From contig JAMXDE010000024.1 in the NCBI GenBank assembly GCA_026770025.1, positions 682,001 to 746,000 on the forward strand: a stretch of 64,000 nucleotides of DNA, given 5' to 3'. Source of the DNA: Craspedostauros australis. Lineage: Eukaryota > Bacillariophyta > Bacillariophyceae > Mastogloiales > Achnanthaceae. A model generated the notes under the pieces. The model worked only from the letters and a program-made list of their open reading frames with translations, was not told the origin of the DNA and searched no databases. The position numbers were made by a program, and so were the translations under genes. This document shows positions 31,968-42,547 of the stretch, in pieces (position 1 is the first letter of the stretch; each line of letters begins with the position of its first letter).

Positions 31968-33704
31968 ATGCCATCATCTCGACCGTTGTCGCAACCATCG
32001 GATGGTCCGGTCATTCGCCCCAACCAACGCGATGCATCCACCAGGACGGCTTCCAAGCAGAAGAAGACGAGGAAGAAGGCAACACCTACAACCAATCGCA
32101 AGAACAAGGGCCGACGCAGCAAGCACAAGAAGAGCAGATTGAGATATGGGGTCTATGGCGCGCTGGCCGTTGTCGTCATCTTCTTCATCGCGGTGCAGCA
32201 CTTTGCGTTTCGTTACCTTTCATCCCGTCCAACGATGCCGACCAACGACCTCATTCCACAAGCCTTGACCGATCTGCGCCATTCCGAATCTGGCGTGCAT
32301 GACATTGGCGTCGCGCAGCAACCGCAGCAGCAATCCGAAGAACAGCAGCAGGAACAACCACAACAGCAACAAGAACCAAAGATCTACTTCGACTACTACC
32401 AGGACCACTTGGACGAGCTGCTGGAACCGCTGCCCGATTGGATCCAGAACTACCTGCACTGGCACGCCGAACAACGACGCAAATTCCCCGGCATGCAGCT
32501 CTTCACGCATCCCGACGCGCCCAACCTCCTCGTGCGCGTCTGCCTCGGCTTGTGCGGCGGCCTGCACGACCGTCTGGGACAGCTGCCATGGGATCTCTAC
32601 CTCGCCAACCAAACGCAGCGCGTCCTGCTGCTGGCATGGCAGCGACCGCGCGCGCTGGAACATTTCCTGCAACCCGCCTTTCCGCAGCTCTTCAATTGGA
32701 GTATCCCGCCCGAGGCCGATTACGGCTTTGACGGTTTGGTGCACGTGCGCGATCATGTCAAGGAGCTGTTCGACTACCCCGCCATGCCCGAGGCCAATCC
32801 GACGCAGGCCTTCTGGCAGCACGATGTCGACACCGCGATCGCACGCGCCAACGCGGGCGACGACAAGGTGCTGCGGCATCGCATATTGGGACATCTCGGC
32901 GAGTACCAGCTGGAGCAGCGGTTGCAGCAGCTGCACGGCGAGACGAACACGAAGCTGCATGAATACCCCATCTTCGGCAACCTCTTCTGGCTCTTCTTCC
33001 GTCCCAACCCCGCCATCGCGACGCAGTTCAAGGCCGTCCTGCACGACGAGCTGCAATTGTCACCGCAAAACTACACGGTCGTGCATTGCCGCGTGCGCCA
33101 TCCCAAGGCCGTCAAGGGACATGTGCTGGGCAAGAATCCCAACTACCCCGCCGATAAGACGGGGTTGCCGTGGGTCGGCGAGGCGCGGACCTTTGCCATC
33201 GAGACGGCGACGCATGCCGTTGCCTGCGCGCTCTATATTCTGCAAGCGCAGCCCATCTACTTCATGAGTGATTCGAACGACCTCGTGCGGCACGTCGCGT
33301 TCGAGCTGCAAGACGCCGCGCAGAATGACAGCGATGTCGATCGTCCATTGTTGCAGATGCTTGCGGCGCAACGGATTCGCGCCCGCGATCCGACCATGGA
33401 GAATCCGCATATCGATCGACAGAAGGGACGGCCGCCGGCCGAGTATTATCCCGTCTTTGTGGATCTGCTGTTGGCCATTCATGCTCGTTGCGTCGTCTAC
33501 GGTATCGGATACTACGCCAAATTCGCCGCCAAGTTGTCGGGGACGACGTGCAAATTGCGGTATGCGGAGGAAGTGTGGGGCAAGAATACGGATGGACGGC
33601 ACAAGAAAAAGGATGCACGGCACAAGAAGAAGGATGCAGAGACGGAAAAGGATGATGGAGAGGCCACCTGCACACGCCCCATGTATCAGAAGTATCTGGC
33701 ATGA
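31968..33704 (+). CDS. Type II membrane protein, fucosyltransferase-like glycosyltransferase (putative)
   Basis: The protein is 578 residues from the ATG at 31968; another in-frame ATG at 31893 would add 25 Ser/Thr residues. Topology is that of a Golgi enzyme: a very basic cytoplasmic tail (KQKKTRKK...KHKKSRLR), one TM segment at about residues 61-82 (YGALAVVVIFFIAVQHF), a Gln-rich stem, then a luminal domain. Motifs resemble GDP-fucose-type GT-B enzymes seen often in algae: LGLCGGLHDRLGQLPWDLYLANQTQRVLLLAW near the start of the catalytic part, VVHCRVRHP, then YFMSDSND and an EYYPVFVDLLLAIHARCVV stretch. The donor and acceptor cannot be read from the sequence. The C-terminus has a duplicated RHKKKDA unit. 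One N-x-S/T site (NQT) is visible. Confidence 0.6.
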   Translation: MPSSRPLSQPSDGPVIRPNQRDASTRTASKQKKTRKKATPTTNRKNKGRRSKHKKSRLRYGVYGALAVVVIFFIAVQHFAFRYLSSRPTMPTNDLIPQALTDLRHSESGVHDIGVAQQPQQQSEEQQQEQPQQQQEPKIYFDYYQDHLDELLEPLPDWIQNYLHWHAEQRRKFPGMQLFTHPDAPNLLVRVCLGLCGGLHDRLGQLPWDLYLANQTQRVLLLAWQRPRALEHFLQPAFPQLFNWSIPPEADYGFDGLVHVRDHVKELFDYPAMPEANPTQAFWQHDVDTAIARANAGDDKVLRHRILGHLGEYQLEQRLQQLHGETNTKLHEYPIFGNLFWLFFRPNPAIATQFKAVLHDELQLSPQNYTVVHCRVRHPKAVKGHVLGKNPNYPADKTGLPWVGEARTFAIETATHAVACALYILQAQPIYFMSDSNDLVRHVAFELQDAAQNDSDVDRPLLQMLAAQRIRARDPTMENPHIDRQKGRPPAEYYPVFVDLLLAIHARCVVYGIGYYAKFAAKLSGTTCKLRYAEEVWGKNTDGRHKKKDARHKKKDAETEKDDGEATCTRPMYQKYLA

Positions 33705-35107
33705 AGCGATGCAGAGCGTGCGGCTACGCACACGGAGTGATAGCACAGTGTCATGATACAACTGCGTGATGAATTGTGAGTTGTGAGCTGTACTGCATTG
33801 GACTGCGTTGGGCTGCATCAGACTGCGCTGGACTCGATTGAATTGCGTTGGACCAAAAAGACTGAGGATGCTGCATGCAGCGAGACGGATAACAACAACC
33901 AGCAAACCAAGCCCAAGAGCGAGAACGTCTCCTTGTCACTTTCCTGCCGATGGCCGAGAAGCCCGACTATCCATCACGATCTCTGGTTCGAGCATTCTGA
34001 GCACAAGAGGCAACCTGGAAATGTGACGGTGCCAGCCCGATGCGAAAATCGTGAACAGCGAACAAAGAGAGAAAGAAGGGAAACGAAAGATCCAAAGCTG
34101 ACGTCACGGACGGGACAAGAACGTCAATGAAAAGTATTCATCTCCGTATACATTTCAAAATTAGACTCGGCCTTCTCCTCCCCGCCGCTCAGCACTTTTC
34201 CATCATTCACGGTTGTCAACAACACACAGTTCAACGGTGCACAGGTCCGTACGACTGGGAGGAGGTCGTTGTCTTGGTGTCGTGGTAACCGGCAAATCCC
34301 TGCGTTGCTCCAAACAATGCGCAAATGTGATGACCGCGGTTTTGTGCACGAGTAAATTGGGCGCGCGCATTTTTCCACGATAAATCCCGGCACGACGTGA
34401 CAAGCGGTGATGCGGGACATTCAAAGACCTCACAAAACTGAAAAACCGAACCAAACAGAGCAACAGATCGTGACAAACTGATCACAACAAAGAGAAGATC
34501 CAAGCAACAGCTTGTCTCATCGTCAATCAAGAGAAAGGGATAGAACGACACCATACTCCGCACATCAAGACACGGACAAGAAAGGCGACGGATACGGAAA
34601 CCCGAGCAACCACGCAGCCGACGCCCATTTTGTCGATTATCCTTGATTGGAAGGACGAAATCACATAACGATCAGCACGCTCCGAAGTCGTTGCTGACTG
34701 CCCAACGACCACGTGCTGGACAACACTCTCTGCTGTCGCTTGTCCTCCGTCCAATCTCGCATCTCCCGCTGCACTGCGCTGCACTACACTGAGCAGCTGC
34801 TTTTGTTCACTCCTCCAATTTCGCACGATCGTCCGCAGAAGCGAACAACATCCGAACAGAACAATTCAACAAACCAGAAGTTGGTGGGATCGAACGCAGC
34901 CAGAGCTCAGAGACCTGACTCCAACACGCCTCCTCCAGTCTCTGCAACAGGCGATCTCTGCCTCTGCGATCCTCACAAGATCTGCGAAGCCATAAAATCA
35001 ATCAGGGCATCATCAGCACAGCTCGAATCCATTCCATTCATTCCGCATCAAAATCACATCAAAATCACATCACCAACACAAGCACCAACACAAACGCACA
35101 CATCAAG
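33705..35107. other. Intergenic region, no gene called
   Basis: These 1.4 kb hold short frames only. A GGACTGCGTTGGGCTGC-type imperfect repeat occurs at 33795-33850. The last 150 bases are CATCA/CACA-rich, like other 5' UTRs in this window. Confidence 0.45.
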
Positions 35108-35626
35108 ATGAGACGATCACGACGCACAACGGCCCGCACACAGCGAGCGGCCAAAGCCCTGGGCGCGGATACGAGCAGCAGCAAGTCATCGTCATCCAAA
35201 TCCAAGAAGCGCAGCGGCAAGAGCAAGTCCACCCAGGTGACGGGCAGCACGCGGAGCACATCCGCATCATCCACCTGCTCGAGGCAGAGTGCGCACACGC
35301 GCAGTCATGTGCGCAGTACCACTACCACCACTACCAACAAGCCAAGCAAGTCCTTGTTCAAACGCCTCTTCTCCAAATCCAGCAACACTTCAACTTCCAA
35401 AAAGCAGCAGCAGCAACCACAGCACAGAGACGCGCTCTCCGAGGTCCACAGCGACCCCGATACAGCCTCCTCCACCTCGGACGAGCGCGACGACGTGCCA
35501 ACTCCGCTGCTCAGCGAGCGCCGCCAACTCACGGCACACAATCTGCATACCCGTTATTACAGGCACTCCGTTCGGAACAGTCATCAGTTCTCGTCAACGG
35601 AGATGAACAACGGTTACGATCCTTGA
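35108..35626 (+). CDS. Small Ser/Thr/Lys-rich basic protein (unknown)
   Basis: This 172-residue protein starts at the ATG at 35108 (MRRSRRTTARTQRA). The first 100 residues are nearly all Ser, Thr, Lys and Arg, followed by SKSLFKRLFSK, a possible amphipathic basic helix, a short Gln run and an acidic SEVHSDPDTAS segment. The C-terminal 35 residues (HNLHTRYYRHSVRNSHQF) are more complex. It may be a disordered nuclear or chromatin-associated protein, by composition only. Confidence 0.5.
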   Translation: MRRSRRTTARTQRAAKALGADTSSSKSSSSKSKKRSGKSKSTQVTGSTRSTSASSTCSRQSAHTRSHVRSTTTTTTNKPSKSLFKRLFSKSSNTSTSKKQQQQPQHRDALSEVHSDPDTASSTSDERDDVPTPLLSERRQLTAHNLHTRYYRHSVRNSHQFSSTEMNNGYDP

Positions 35627-37530
35627 CACAATCGTGCGTGTCGAGCAGCAGCACCACATTTTTCCGCCATTTGCATCCATTATCATGTCATACATAGACT
35701 ACGCGCCTCGCTTGTTTCATGACACCAACAACATACATACCAATAGCACAATCCTTTGTACCATACTCTGCTCTGCATCATGGTTTGTCGCACACCGCGC
35801 GTTTGCCCACAGATACGACAATACTCACAGAGGGATACGATCTGCGCTGGTTGCTGCGATCATGCCAACATTTCGGTATCCCCGCATCGACGTCACGGAC
35901 AAATTGTGATTTGAAGTGTTTCACGGTTTCCGTTGGCATAGAACAGAATGCGACACGGCCAATCAAGACCGGGCCGGTTCAACACGAATGAATTTTGCAG
36001 CTCGAACTCTCCGTTGCTTTCAATATAACATGCAATTAGAGTATTTACCGCATACTACAATATGTTCATCAAATATTACGTCTGTACTTGATCCCAAATC
36101 GGTTTGCACAGAACTGCCAGAATCGGCGAATTGGATTGGCGCGGAGGAATCGAAGAGGAGTGACAACGAAGTCCAGAGATGAAGGCATGGATAGATGCTT
36201 TCGATCGGAAGCGCTTCCTGATCCAACCGTCCGGTTAGATGTGGTTGCGCAACCAATGTGTTTTACAAGCACTCATCGTTCTGTTCAGCGCACAACTGAC
36301 GAAGGTGCCTTCAAGTCGATCTATGATGGCCAAGGCCAACCACTCTCGCATCGCAACAATCACCTTCGTTTCGCATCGTTCGATCCTGTTTTTGCCGAGG
36401 ATGTCCTTGGCGGTTTCTTCGTTGACCATAATTGCCCCTTCTAACTTGCGGGTTGATGGTAATTGTACTGTGTTGTGGAGTAGGTGGTTGTCCATGTTTC
36501 TCCTTCAGGAGGAATTGTTTGGGCGTCTACGATCACAGATCGATGGGTTTTGGTTGCGTCAAGGGCTGGTCGTTGGCATCCACTCCAAAGAAGCCTGAGG
36601 CTTCGTGTTCGTTCGCAATGAGATCGATAGTTGCAGCGAAGAAGAAGGCTGAAATTGGCCGTTCCAAGTCATTTGTGCATGAACGACTTTTTTCCTCCGT
36701 CACCCATGCCTCCGACGTTCACTCCTGAGGGACAAACGGAAACATGACCAACATGGGACCCAAAGCCGCCCTTCTTGCGACACTGAAAATGCCCTCCGCC
36801 TTTCACATGGCATTCTTTTTAGTATCAACGGAGGAATGTGAAGCAAGCGACCACAGCCGCAAGCGAATCAACTGCAACAGGTTAGTTGAACTCGTCCCTA
36901 TCATTCTTTCATGGTGGTCACAAAACTTATGCTCGCCACCAACAACGGGAATACTTGGCCGAAACAGCCACATTCCATGCGCTTCTTTTCCCGTGGTTTA
37001 TCCGAGAATGACACTACGTGAAACGGAGGAATCGCGAAAGAAGTGTCCCTGCAGTTCGCCCGTGATTCTGATGCGCCAACATTCGCAAACACCACCAGCT
37101 TGCACCTTGCGCGGCTCGGCAAAATACGGAGTGCCTCCGCAAGCACAAGTACCTGTATTTGCGTGTGCGCAAAGTGTGAGGTGCAATCACATGAAGATCG
37201 GCAGAGAGCTCTGCTGCGATTCTCCCAGCCTCTGGCCGCTGAGTTCATCGGTTCCTCGGCGTTGGTCTGAATGGCATGGTTATGTGTTGTTGGTATTGCT
37301 CTGCGCCATGCACTTCTCCGAAAAGAATCCATTTGTGTCTGATGCAACCGCTCAAACCGAGAAGTGGCCACCTCTGTTCTGGTGAGCTGAGGAACAACTT
37401 CCGATGGTATGCTGACACACGTCAGGAATCAAAAGTGTTTGCACTTGCATTCGCACTTTAACTGCGTTGCGTTGTGTTGTGCCGTATTGATAGATCGCAG
37501 AACAGAGCGGAGCAGTTTTTTCCACAGCTG
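35627..37530. other. Intergenic region with uncertain coding remnants
   Basis: Several frames of 60-210 codons overlap on both strands (36.0-37.4 kb). The best is a 213-codon plus-strand frame at 36744-37385 with a Cys-rich middle, but it has no recognisable motif and a comparable antisense frame. It may be an eroded gene or mobile element. Confidence 0.4.
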
Positions 37531-38760
37531 ATGTCACAACTGCATTCACCATCACCACCATTGCATCACCATCGCATCACAAAACGAAGTCCAAGTCCAA
37601 CTGCAACTCCAAGCGATACAGAGCAACATCACCGCAGTAGCACAATCATCATGAACATGACAATGAACGACAGCAGCAGCAGCAGCAGCAGCAGCGAGAC
37701 ACGCTGGTCTTCGACGCACGAATCCATCGGCAGCATCTGCGACGACCAGATACAACAGAGCTCGGCTGGATGCCGGGGCCGCACGAGGAGACCCGGTAAA
37801 CTGTCGCGTGGCCGCCGACGCAACACATTCCTCAGCGACCTCCTCCTGCAGCAGCCTCTGGCCATCGTGGACGACACGAAGCAGCTGCCTCCCGTATCCA
37901 TCATGGAACTGAAGCGACGCCACAGCGCCGATGGCACCGTGCACAGACGCAGGCGCAACGCAGCGCGCCGCGCGAAGAAGTCCTGCGTCCACGACGCCAG
38001 CAACAAGCCGCAGCGATCGATTTCGTGCCAGCCATTCACAGTGAGCAACGATCAGCCAGGCATCGCCGAAGGTGATTCCATGGCGAGGCTGAGTTCGGCT
38101 CTGATGGACGAGTTCCTGCATCAGTCGAGGTGGAGCGCGGAGCCTGCAACTCGGCAACGGCATTCGATGCCCAAAGGTCTGATGGCTGACATCGCAGCAT
38201 CCATGATGAGTGAGGTTTCCGCAGCTGAGAACGACCTCGCCGCATCCACATCCACAACAACGACTCGCAACAATATCGACATCAACAGCAGTGTCAACAG
38301 CAACGAACACGAAGAAAGTGACGCCGGCAGCGATGCAATGCGGAGTATCACCACATTCAAGGACGACTCCATGCCACGGCTCCCCATCCGCCGCCGATCA
38401 GTCGAATGCAATACTGGGGATGTGGACATGGAGATCTCTGACAACGACCAATCTCCCTCACACAACCAGCCCCAAGGACAGGATCATGGTCCGCAAACAA
38501 CATCGCCGATCGCACCGCCGCCGCTCTACTATGCGACTCCAAAGCACGCCAAGCCAGCCCAACGCACTCGATCCGTGAACCGCCATCGCCTCATGGCGGC
38601 ACTGACGCAAGCCATCTCCATCTCGGAATCCACGAAGTGCGTGCCATTCTCGCTGCCCTCGTCGCCGTTGGTGTCGTTGTCTCCATCCGCGAGGCCCAGG
38701 CTGTGCCTTGACAGCCGCAGCACGTCCCGATCAACGCTCAAGTTGTCCAAGAGTGTCTGA
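37531..38760 (+). CDS. Disordered Ser/Arg-rich protein (unknown)
   Basis: The start is taken at the ATG at 37531 (MSQLHSPSPP), giving 409 residues; the frame upstream opens only with a TTG. A downstream ATG at 37651 (MNMTMNDSSSS) is an alternative start. It contains a Ser homopolymer, basic patches (RRPGKLSRGRRRN, HRRRRNAARRAKK), repeated R-x-x-S phospho-site-like motifs (KRRHSAD, RQRHSMP, IRRRSVE, RTRSVNRH), and a tail rich in Ser-Pro. R-x-x-S motifs are typical targets of basophilic kinases, so a phosphoregulated scaffold is plausible. No conserved domain was recognised. Confidence 0.55.
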   Translation: MSQLHSPSPPLHHHRITKRSPSPTATPSDTEQHHRSSTIIMNMTMNDSSSSSSSSETRWSSTHESIGSICDDQIQQSSAGCRGRTRRPGKLSRGRRRNTFLSDLLLQQPLAIVDDTKQLPPVSIMELKRRHSADGTVHRRRRNAARRAKKSCVHDASNKPQRSISCQPFTVSNDQPGIAEGDSMARLSSALMDEFLHQSRWSAEPATRQRHSMPKGLMADIAASMMSEVSAAENDLAASTSTTTTRNNIDINSSVNSNEHEESDAGSDAMRSITTFKDDSMPRLPIRRRSVECNTGDVDMEISDNDQSPSHNQPQGQDHGPQTTSPIAPPPLYYATPKHAKPAQRTRSVNRHRLMAALTQAISISESTKCVPFSLPSSPLVSLSPSARPRLCLDSRSTSRSTLKLSKSV

Positions 38761-39457
38761 ACTTGGGAGGTCGACTGGACATAGAGCACTCTTGTTGAGT
38801 ATTTCTCCTTCATATTCCATTATAGAATACAATGCAACATCATACAATAGCATAGAATGCAGATTTCTGTTGAATAGAAGTATAGGCATTGTGCAATGCT
38901 TGCAGATCGGCGATGTCTCTAGAGAGCGACGCATAACACGCAATAGATGCAGACCAAGCTCGATCCAGCACACAAGAGACACTCATCGAACTGCCACCAT
39001 ACCGCTCTCGTCCGGAGAAAGTTGGAATACGTTGCTCCACTCACTCTACCCTACGCTAATCCATCACCTTTTGCGGTGCTCCGATCCGCTTTCACCACCA
39101 TTACTCTAACTCGTATCCGACTCCATACCTCCGTTCTTAACACAACATTGACGAGAAGTCATCCCATCCAATCTCCGTGAACCGTTGATGGTTGGTGCCA
39201 CCACCGATGTTCTTTGGCGCGAAGGAGAAGGCAAAGGAGTCGAGGAAACGCTCCACGTGGCATAGAGAGACGTGCACAAACGAACAACAACAACGACTTT
39301 TCTGAGACAACACGAGCAACATCAACGATACCCTAATCCTGACGCCCATCCTCTCAGTGTGTGTCCACACTCTATTCTCTCCCCCAACAAGCGTCACATC
39401 TCGACACCACAGAGGGATTGCAAGATCCCAACCAACACGCACTCGCCAATCACTATC
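38761..39457. other. Intergenic region, no gene called
   Basis: About 700 bases with AT-rich stretches and only short frames. It should include the 3' end of the upstream gene and the promoter of the flavin-reductase-like gene. Confidence 0.5.
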
Positions 39458-40165
39458 ATGAAGCGCCCTTTGGTTACGGCAATCGTCGGTTGCCTCTTGG
39501 CTCACCCCGTCAAGGGATTGGCGGCATCTTCAACGTCAACTCCCATACCACCGCCACCACCGATATCCGTCCCCGTCTGGTCATTGGCCTGCGATGGCAG
39601 TCCACGGCAGCACACCTCCATGAACATCGTCACGTTCGCCACGCCGGTATCCGTCCAACCCAAGCTCTGGGCCGTGTCGCTGTACCACGGCACCAAGACG
39701 AAGGACACATTCCTGCAATGCAAGCAGGGCGTCTTGCAACTGCTGTCGCAGGATCACAAGCACCTCGTGCCCGTCCTGGGCAAGCACACGGGGTACGACA
39801 CATCGTATTCCAAACAAGACGAGTGCACGAGGTTGGGTTATGCTTGGATCTGCCGTGGCGGCAGCAGTCTCGACGCCAGCAACATTCCGAAGGACGGCCA
39901 GCCAGCTGATACCGAGATACAGTCGGCATCACAGGTCCTGCCGCAGTGTCCGCTGTACATACAGCTCAAGCTCGAAAGTGTCATGGAGGATGCAGGAGAT
40001 CACGTCGTCGCGATTTGCTCCGTGTCCAAGACGTCGAGATGGAACGAAGAGCTGCAGCGTGTTGAGGCTCTCACAGTCGAAGATGCCACATCGCCATTGG
40101 ATTCGGGGAGCGAGTATGGCAACGTATTGTACTCTGGGCAGCTGCGGAAAGATGGTATCATATGA
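39458..40165 (+). CDS. Flavin reductase-like (FMN-binding split-barrel) protein with signal peptide
   Basis: This 235-residue protein starts at the ATG at 39458; an upstream ATG (39272) would add 62 low-complexity residues. The N-terminus MKRPLVTAIVGCLLAHPVKGLA is a typical secretory signal, so the product enters the ER and may go on to the plastid. The body fits the flavin-reductase-like family: VWSLACDG..., then TSMNIVTFATPVSVQPKLWAVSLYHGTKT (the FMN-contacting strand-loop region), LLSQDHKHLVPVLGKHTGYDTSYSK, and a C-terminal strand pair with VVAICSVSK. Such proteins bind FMN and reduce it or use it for electron transfer. The physiological partner is unknown. Confidence 0.7.
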   Translation: MKRPLVTAIVGCLLAHPVKGLAASSTSTPIPPPPPISVPVWSLACDGSPRQHTSMNIVTFATPVSVQPKLWAVSLYHGTKTKDTFLQCKQGVLQLLSQDHKHLVPVLGKHTGYDTSYSKQDECTRLGYAWICRGGSSLDASNIPKDGQPADTEIQSASQVLPQCPLYIQLKLESVMEDAGDHVVAICSVSKTSRWNEELQRVEALTVEDATSPLDSGSEYGNVLYSGQLRKDGII

Positions 40166-40713
40166 TATGAGTGCGCAGCGTGAGAGGAAAGTAGAACGAA
40201 GAAGAGGTGATAGAATCGGAGTGGAAGACTCTACATGGCAAGAGAAAGAGAGAGAACTGTGCCAATGTTGACAGAGCGTAAGGTTCTAGCATTCGATATC
40301 CAATAGCTACGATCTTGAAGTGTCATTGGAGTATGGTAGAGCCCACAGACTCCACAGATTAGAGAGTAGAGCAGCAGAAAATCAGCATTGAAGTTGACAT
40401 CGACCATCCTGCTTTTGGCGATACCAACCAAGGCACCGGATCTGGCAGTAGTACGCCGGTCATGTCTAGAGAAGCGCAAAATCGAGGGCTCCACAAAATT
40501 AAAATAAGACCTTGGAGCAAAATCGGCGTTCACTAAGCATCTTATTATATTTATCTAGTTGGAAAAGATGTGAGTGGTATCGTCGAAAGCCCTGTGCCAT
40601 CTCTCCGGAACCGACTACGGGATGTGCGGAGGCACGGATGAGCTTTGACACCATTTCCAGCCACCTTGGGTATCACCATCAACGATCTCTCGCATTCGTT
40701 GCGCTTCGACAGA
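40166..40713. other. Intergenic region left of the DNA transposon
   Basis: No gene is seen in these 548 bases. The transposon starts at 40714. Confidence 0.5.
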
Positions 40714-40873
40714 TGTTAAGAGCCCGATCAGTGAGTCGACCTGCACTTTGTCATGGGACTCAATAACATTTGTCTCCGATATCCAAACAAAGCACATATT
40801 CGTAATCCTCGTAATCTCCATATAAATAATTAACCGATAGATTTTTAAGTTAGATCCTATTTTAAGTTTTATG
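40714..40873 (+). repeat. Transposon terminal inverted repeat, left
   Basis: Begins TGTTAAGAGCCCGATCAGTG and pairs with 46621-46780 in inverted orientation. Confidence 0.88.
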
Positions 40874-42547
40874 GACCCGTCAATGTGCGCATTTTTAGAC
40901 TGCTTTAGGGACTCAGCCTTTTTCTTCCGACTACATCGATTCAGTTTAACCCTTTGCTGTTCTTCGTTTCAGCAAGGTTGTTCCGATTTTGAATTGTTTA
41001 GTCTCTTTTTCAGGTGTTCGGGTGGAACCATCCAACAGTCCATCCACGATAGCACTAGTTGTAGAATGTTGGGGGAAGCGGTGTATTATCGTTTACGTTA
41101 CTTACACCATGTGCTTGTCCAATCCGTCATCGACGTCACGAAATTGGATACTTCGTCATGAAACACCAATGATATGACGATGCGCAACATCATCAGGTCT
41201 GCTTCGTCGTGGCGAAGTGGTTGAGTGGGGTTGGTACTCCTCGAGTGTTTTGTGTCGTGGTCTTTTTGGACAGTCGGTACAATTGGAGGTAAATCTCCAC
41301 ATCCCCCAACATGTGAGGCCGGTTGAGAGTGGCAAACTCGACACACCGACATGGAAGTGGAGCAAACACCAAAAAAATACCACAATGGCCGTCGAACGGT
41401 ATGCTTGGCGCCGCAACAACCAGCCGGCCAATTCAAGATTCAAGCATATCGCCGTCACCTCCACGCAACGTTTGGTGGGTGGACGAACGGAGGCAGGAAG
41501 AGGGGTTGATTTGGGGCCGTCGTAGGCCCCAGAAATACGATCAACAATTTGGCTCCAAATCGGCTCGTTGGTTTTGGCCTATGTGTGGCACACACTGGCC
41601 ATATCAGCGCCTATGGATGCGCAGGATGCCTCAAGAGGGGCACGAAGAAGGCGCCCTCGAAGTTTGAGGCTCGCCGAGCACCGGGAAGGTGTCCGCGCGG
41701 AGGAAAAGGTGGTTTTGAGGAGTTTTGGTTGGGGCTCGCCTGGCACTGGTCGCGTGGCTTTGGCGGTGAGGGGCGATGGGAAGACGCCCCTCAATCGTCA
41801 AGCCACCCATACAAGATGGGTGCGACATTGGCTGAAGATGGGCATCGCGAAGTATGCTCCGCTCAAGTTGTCTGGAAGAGGCTGCAGCTGACCATATCTG
41901 CAGAATGGTCGTTGTTCGTGAGACCAAAAAATGTACCACCACATCATCATGTGGAGGTGTATCACGTCGGCCAGGCACTCCCATCCCATTCTGGATGCAT
42001 CCGCGTGTCACCATGGAGTGTGGGAATGCACGAGGAGTGCTTGGAGGGGCTGAAAGGATTGTATGGATGAGGTATGGATCTGTATCCATACCACATCCGG
42101 ATTGAACACGTTTTTTGGCAATTGCTCTGTTTCAGTGTGTGGCTGCATTGCTGCATGCAGAGCGAATGTCTGTGGCCAGCCTTCATGGAGTCGATAGCTG
42201 GGGGGTATGCAGAGCGAATGGTATGCACAGTTTGCTGAAATACAAGGATGATGATGATGATCATGTGTGCTCATTGGAGGGCAACATTGTGGCATCAATA
42301 TTTTTTCCGAATCCACCACACAACACACAGCAAACCAACATGACTTCCAAAATATGTTCTATTGTAATTTAACTTCGATATTATGATTAAACGATAGTCA
42401 GGCGTCTGAATGCAATGTTTAGATTTAATTGTAAACGATGTGTTGTTGAGATATAGCATGACAAGCAGATATTTGGGTGGTTTTTGGATGGCCTCTAGAC
42501 TCGTTGTAGTAGCATGGTCTGCCACCCACAAAACTCCACAACTAGTG
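40874..42547. other. Transposon left arm, no recognised gene
   Basis: The arm is AT-rich at the ends, with a GC-richer block at about 41450-42050. Frames of 100-170 codons overlap on both strands (for example plus 41549-42070 and minus 41631-42089), and none shows a known motif. A second element-encoded protein, now eroded or spliced, cannot be excluded. Confidence 0.45.

Noticed and set aside
32220-33267. Minus-strand 278-codon and plus-strand 322-codon frames
   Set aside because: Both overlap the glycosyltransferase-like gene; one is rich in Ser/Thr/Arg/Cys as expected for an out-of-frame reading and the other lacks motifs.
36744-37385. 213-codon plus-strand frame as a gene
   Set aside because: No motif, an equally long antisense frame and no clear leader; listed as uncertain intergenic sequence.
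41217-42070. Cargo gene in the transposon left arm
   Set aside because: Frames overlap on both strands with no recognisable motif or consistent coding signature; kept only as an open question.
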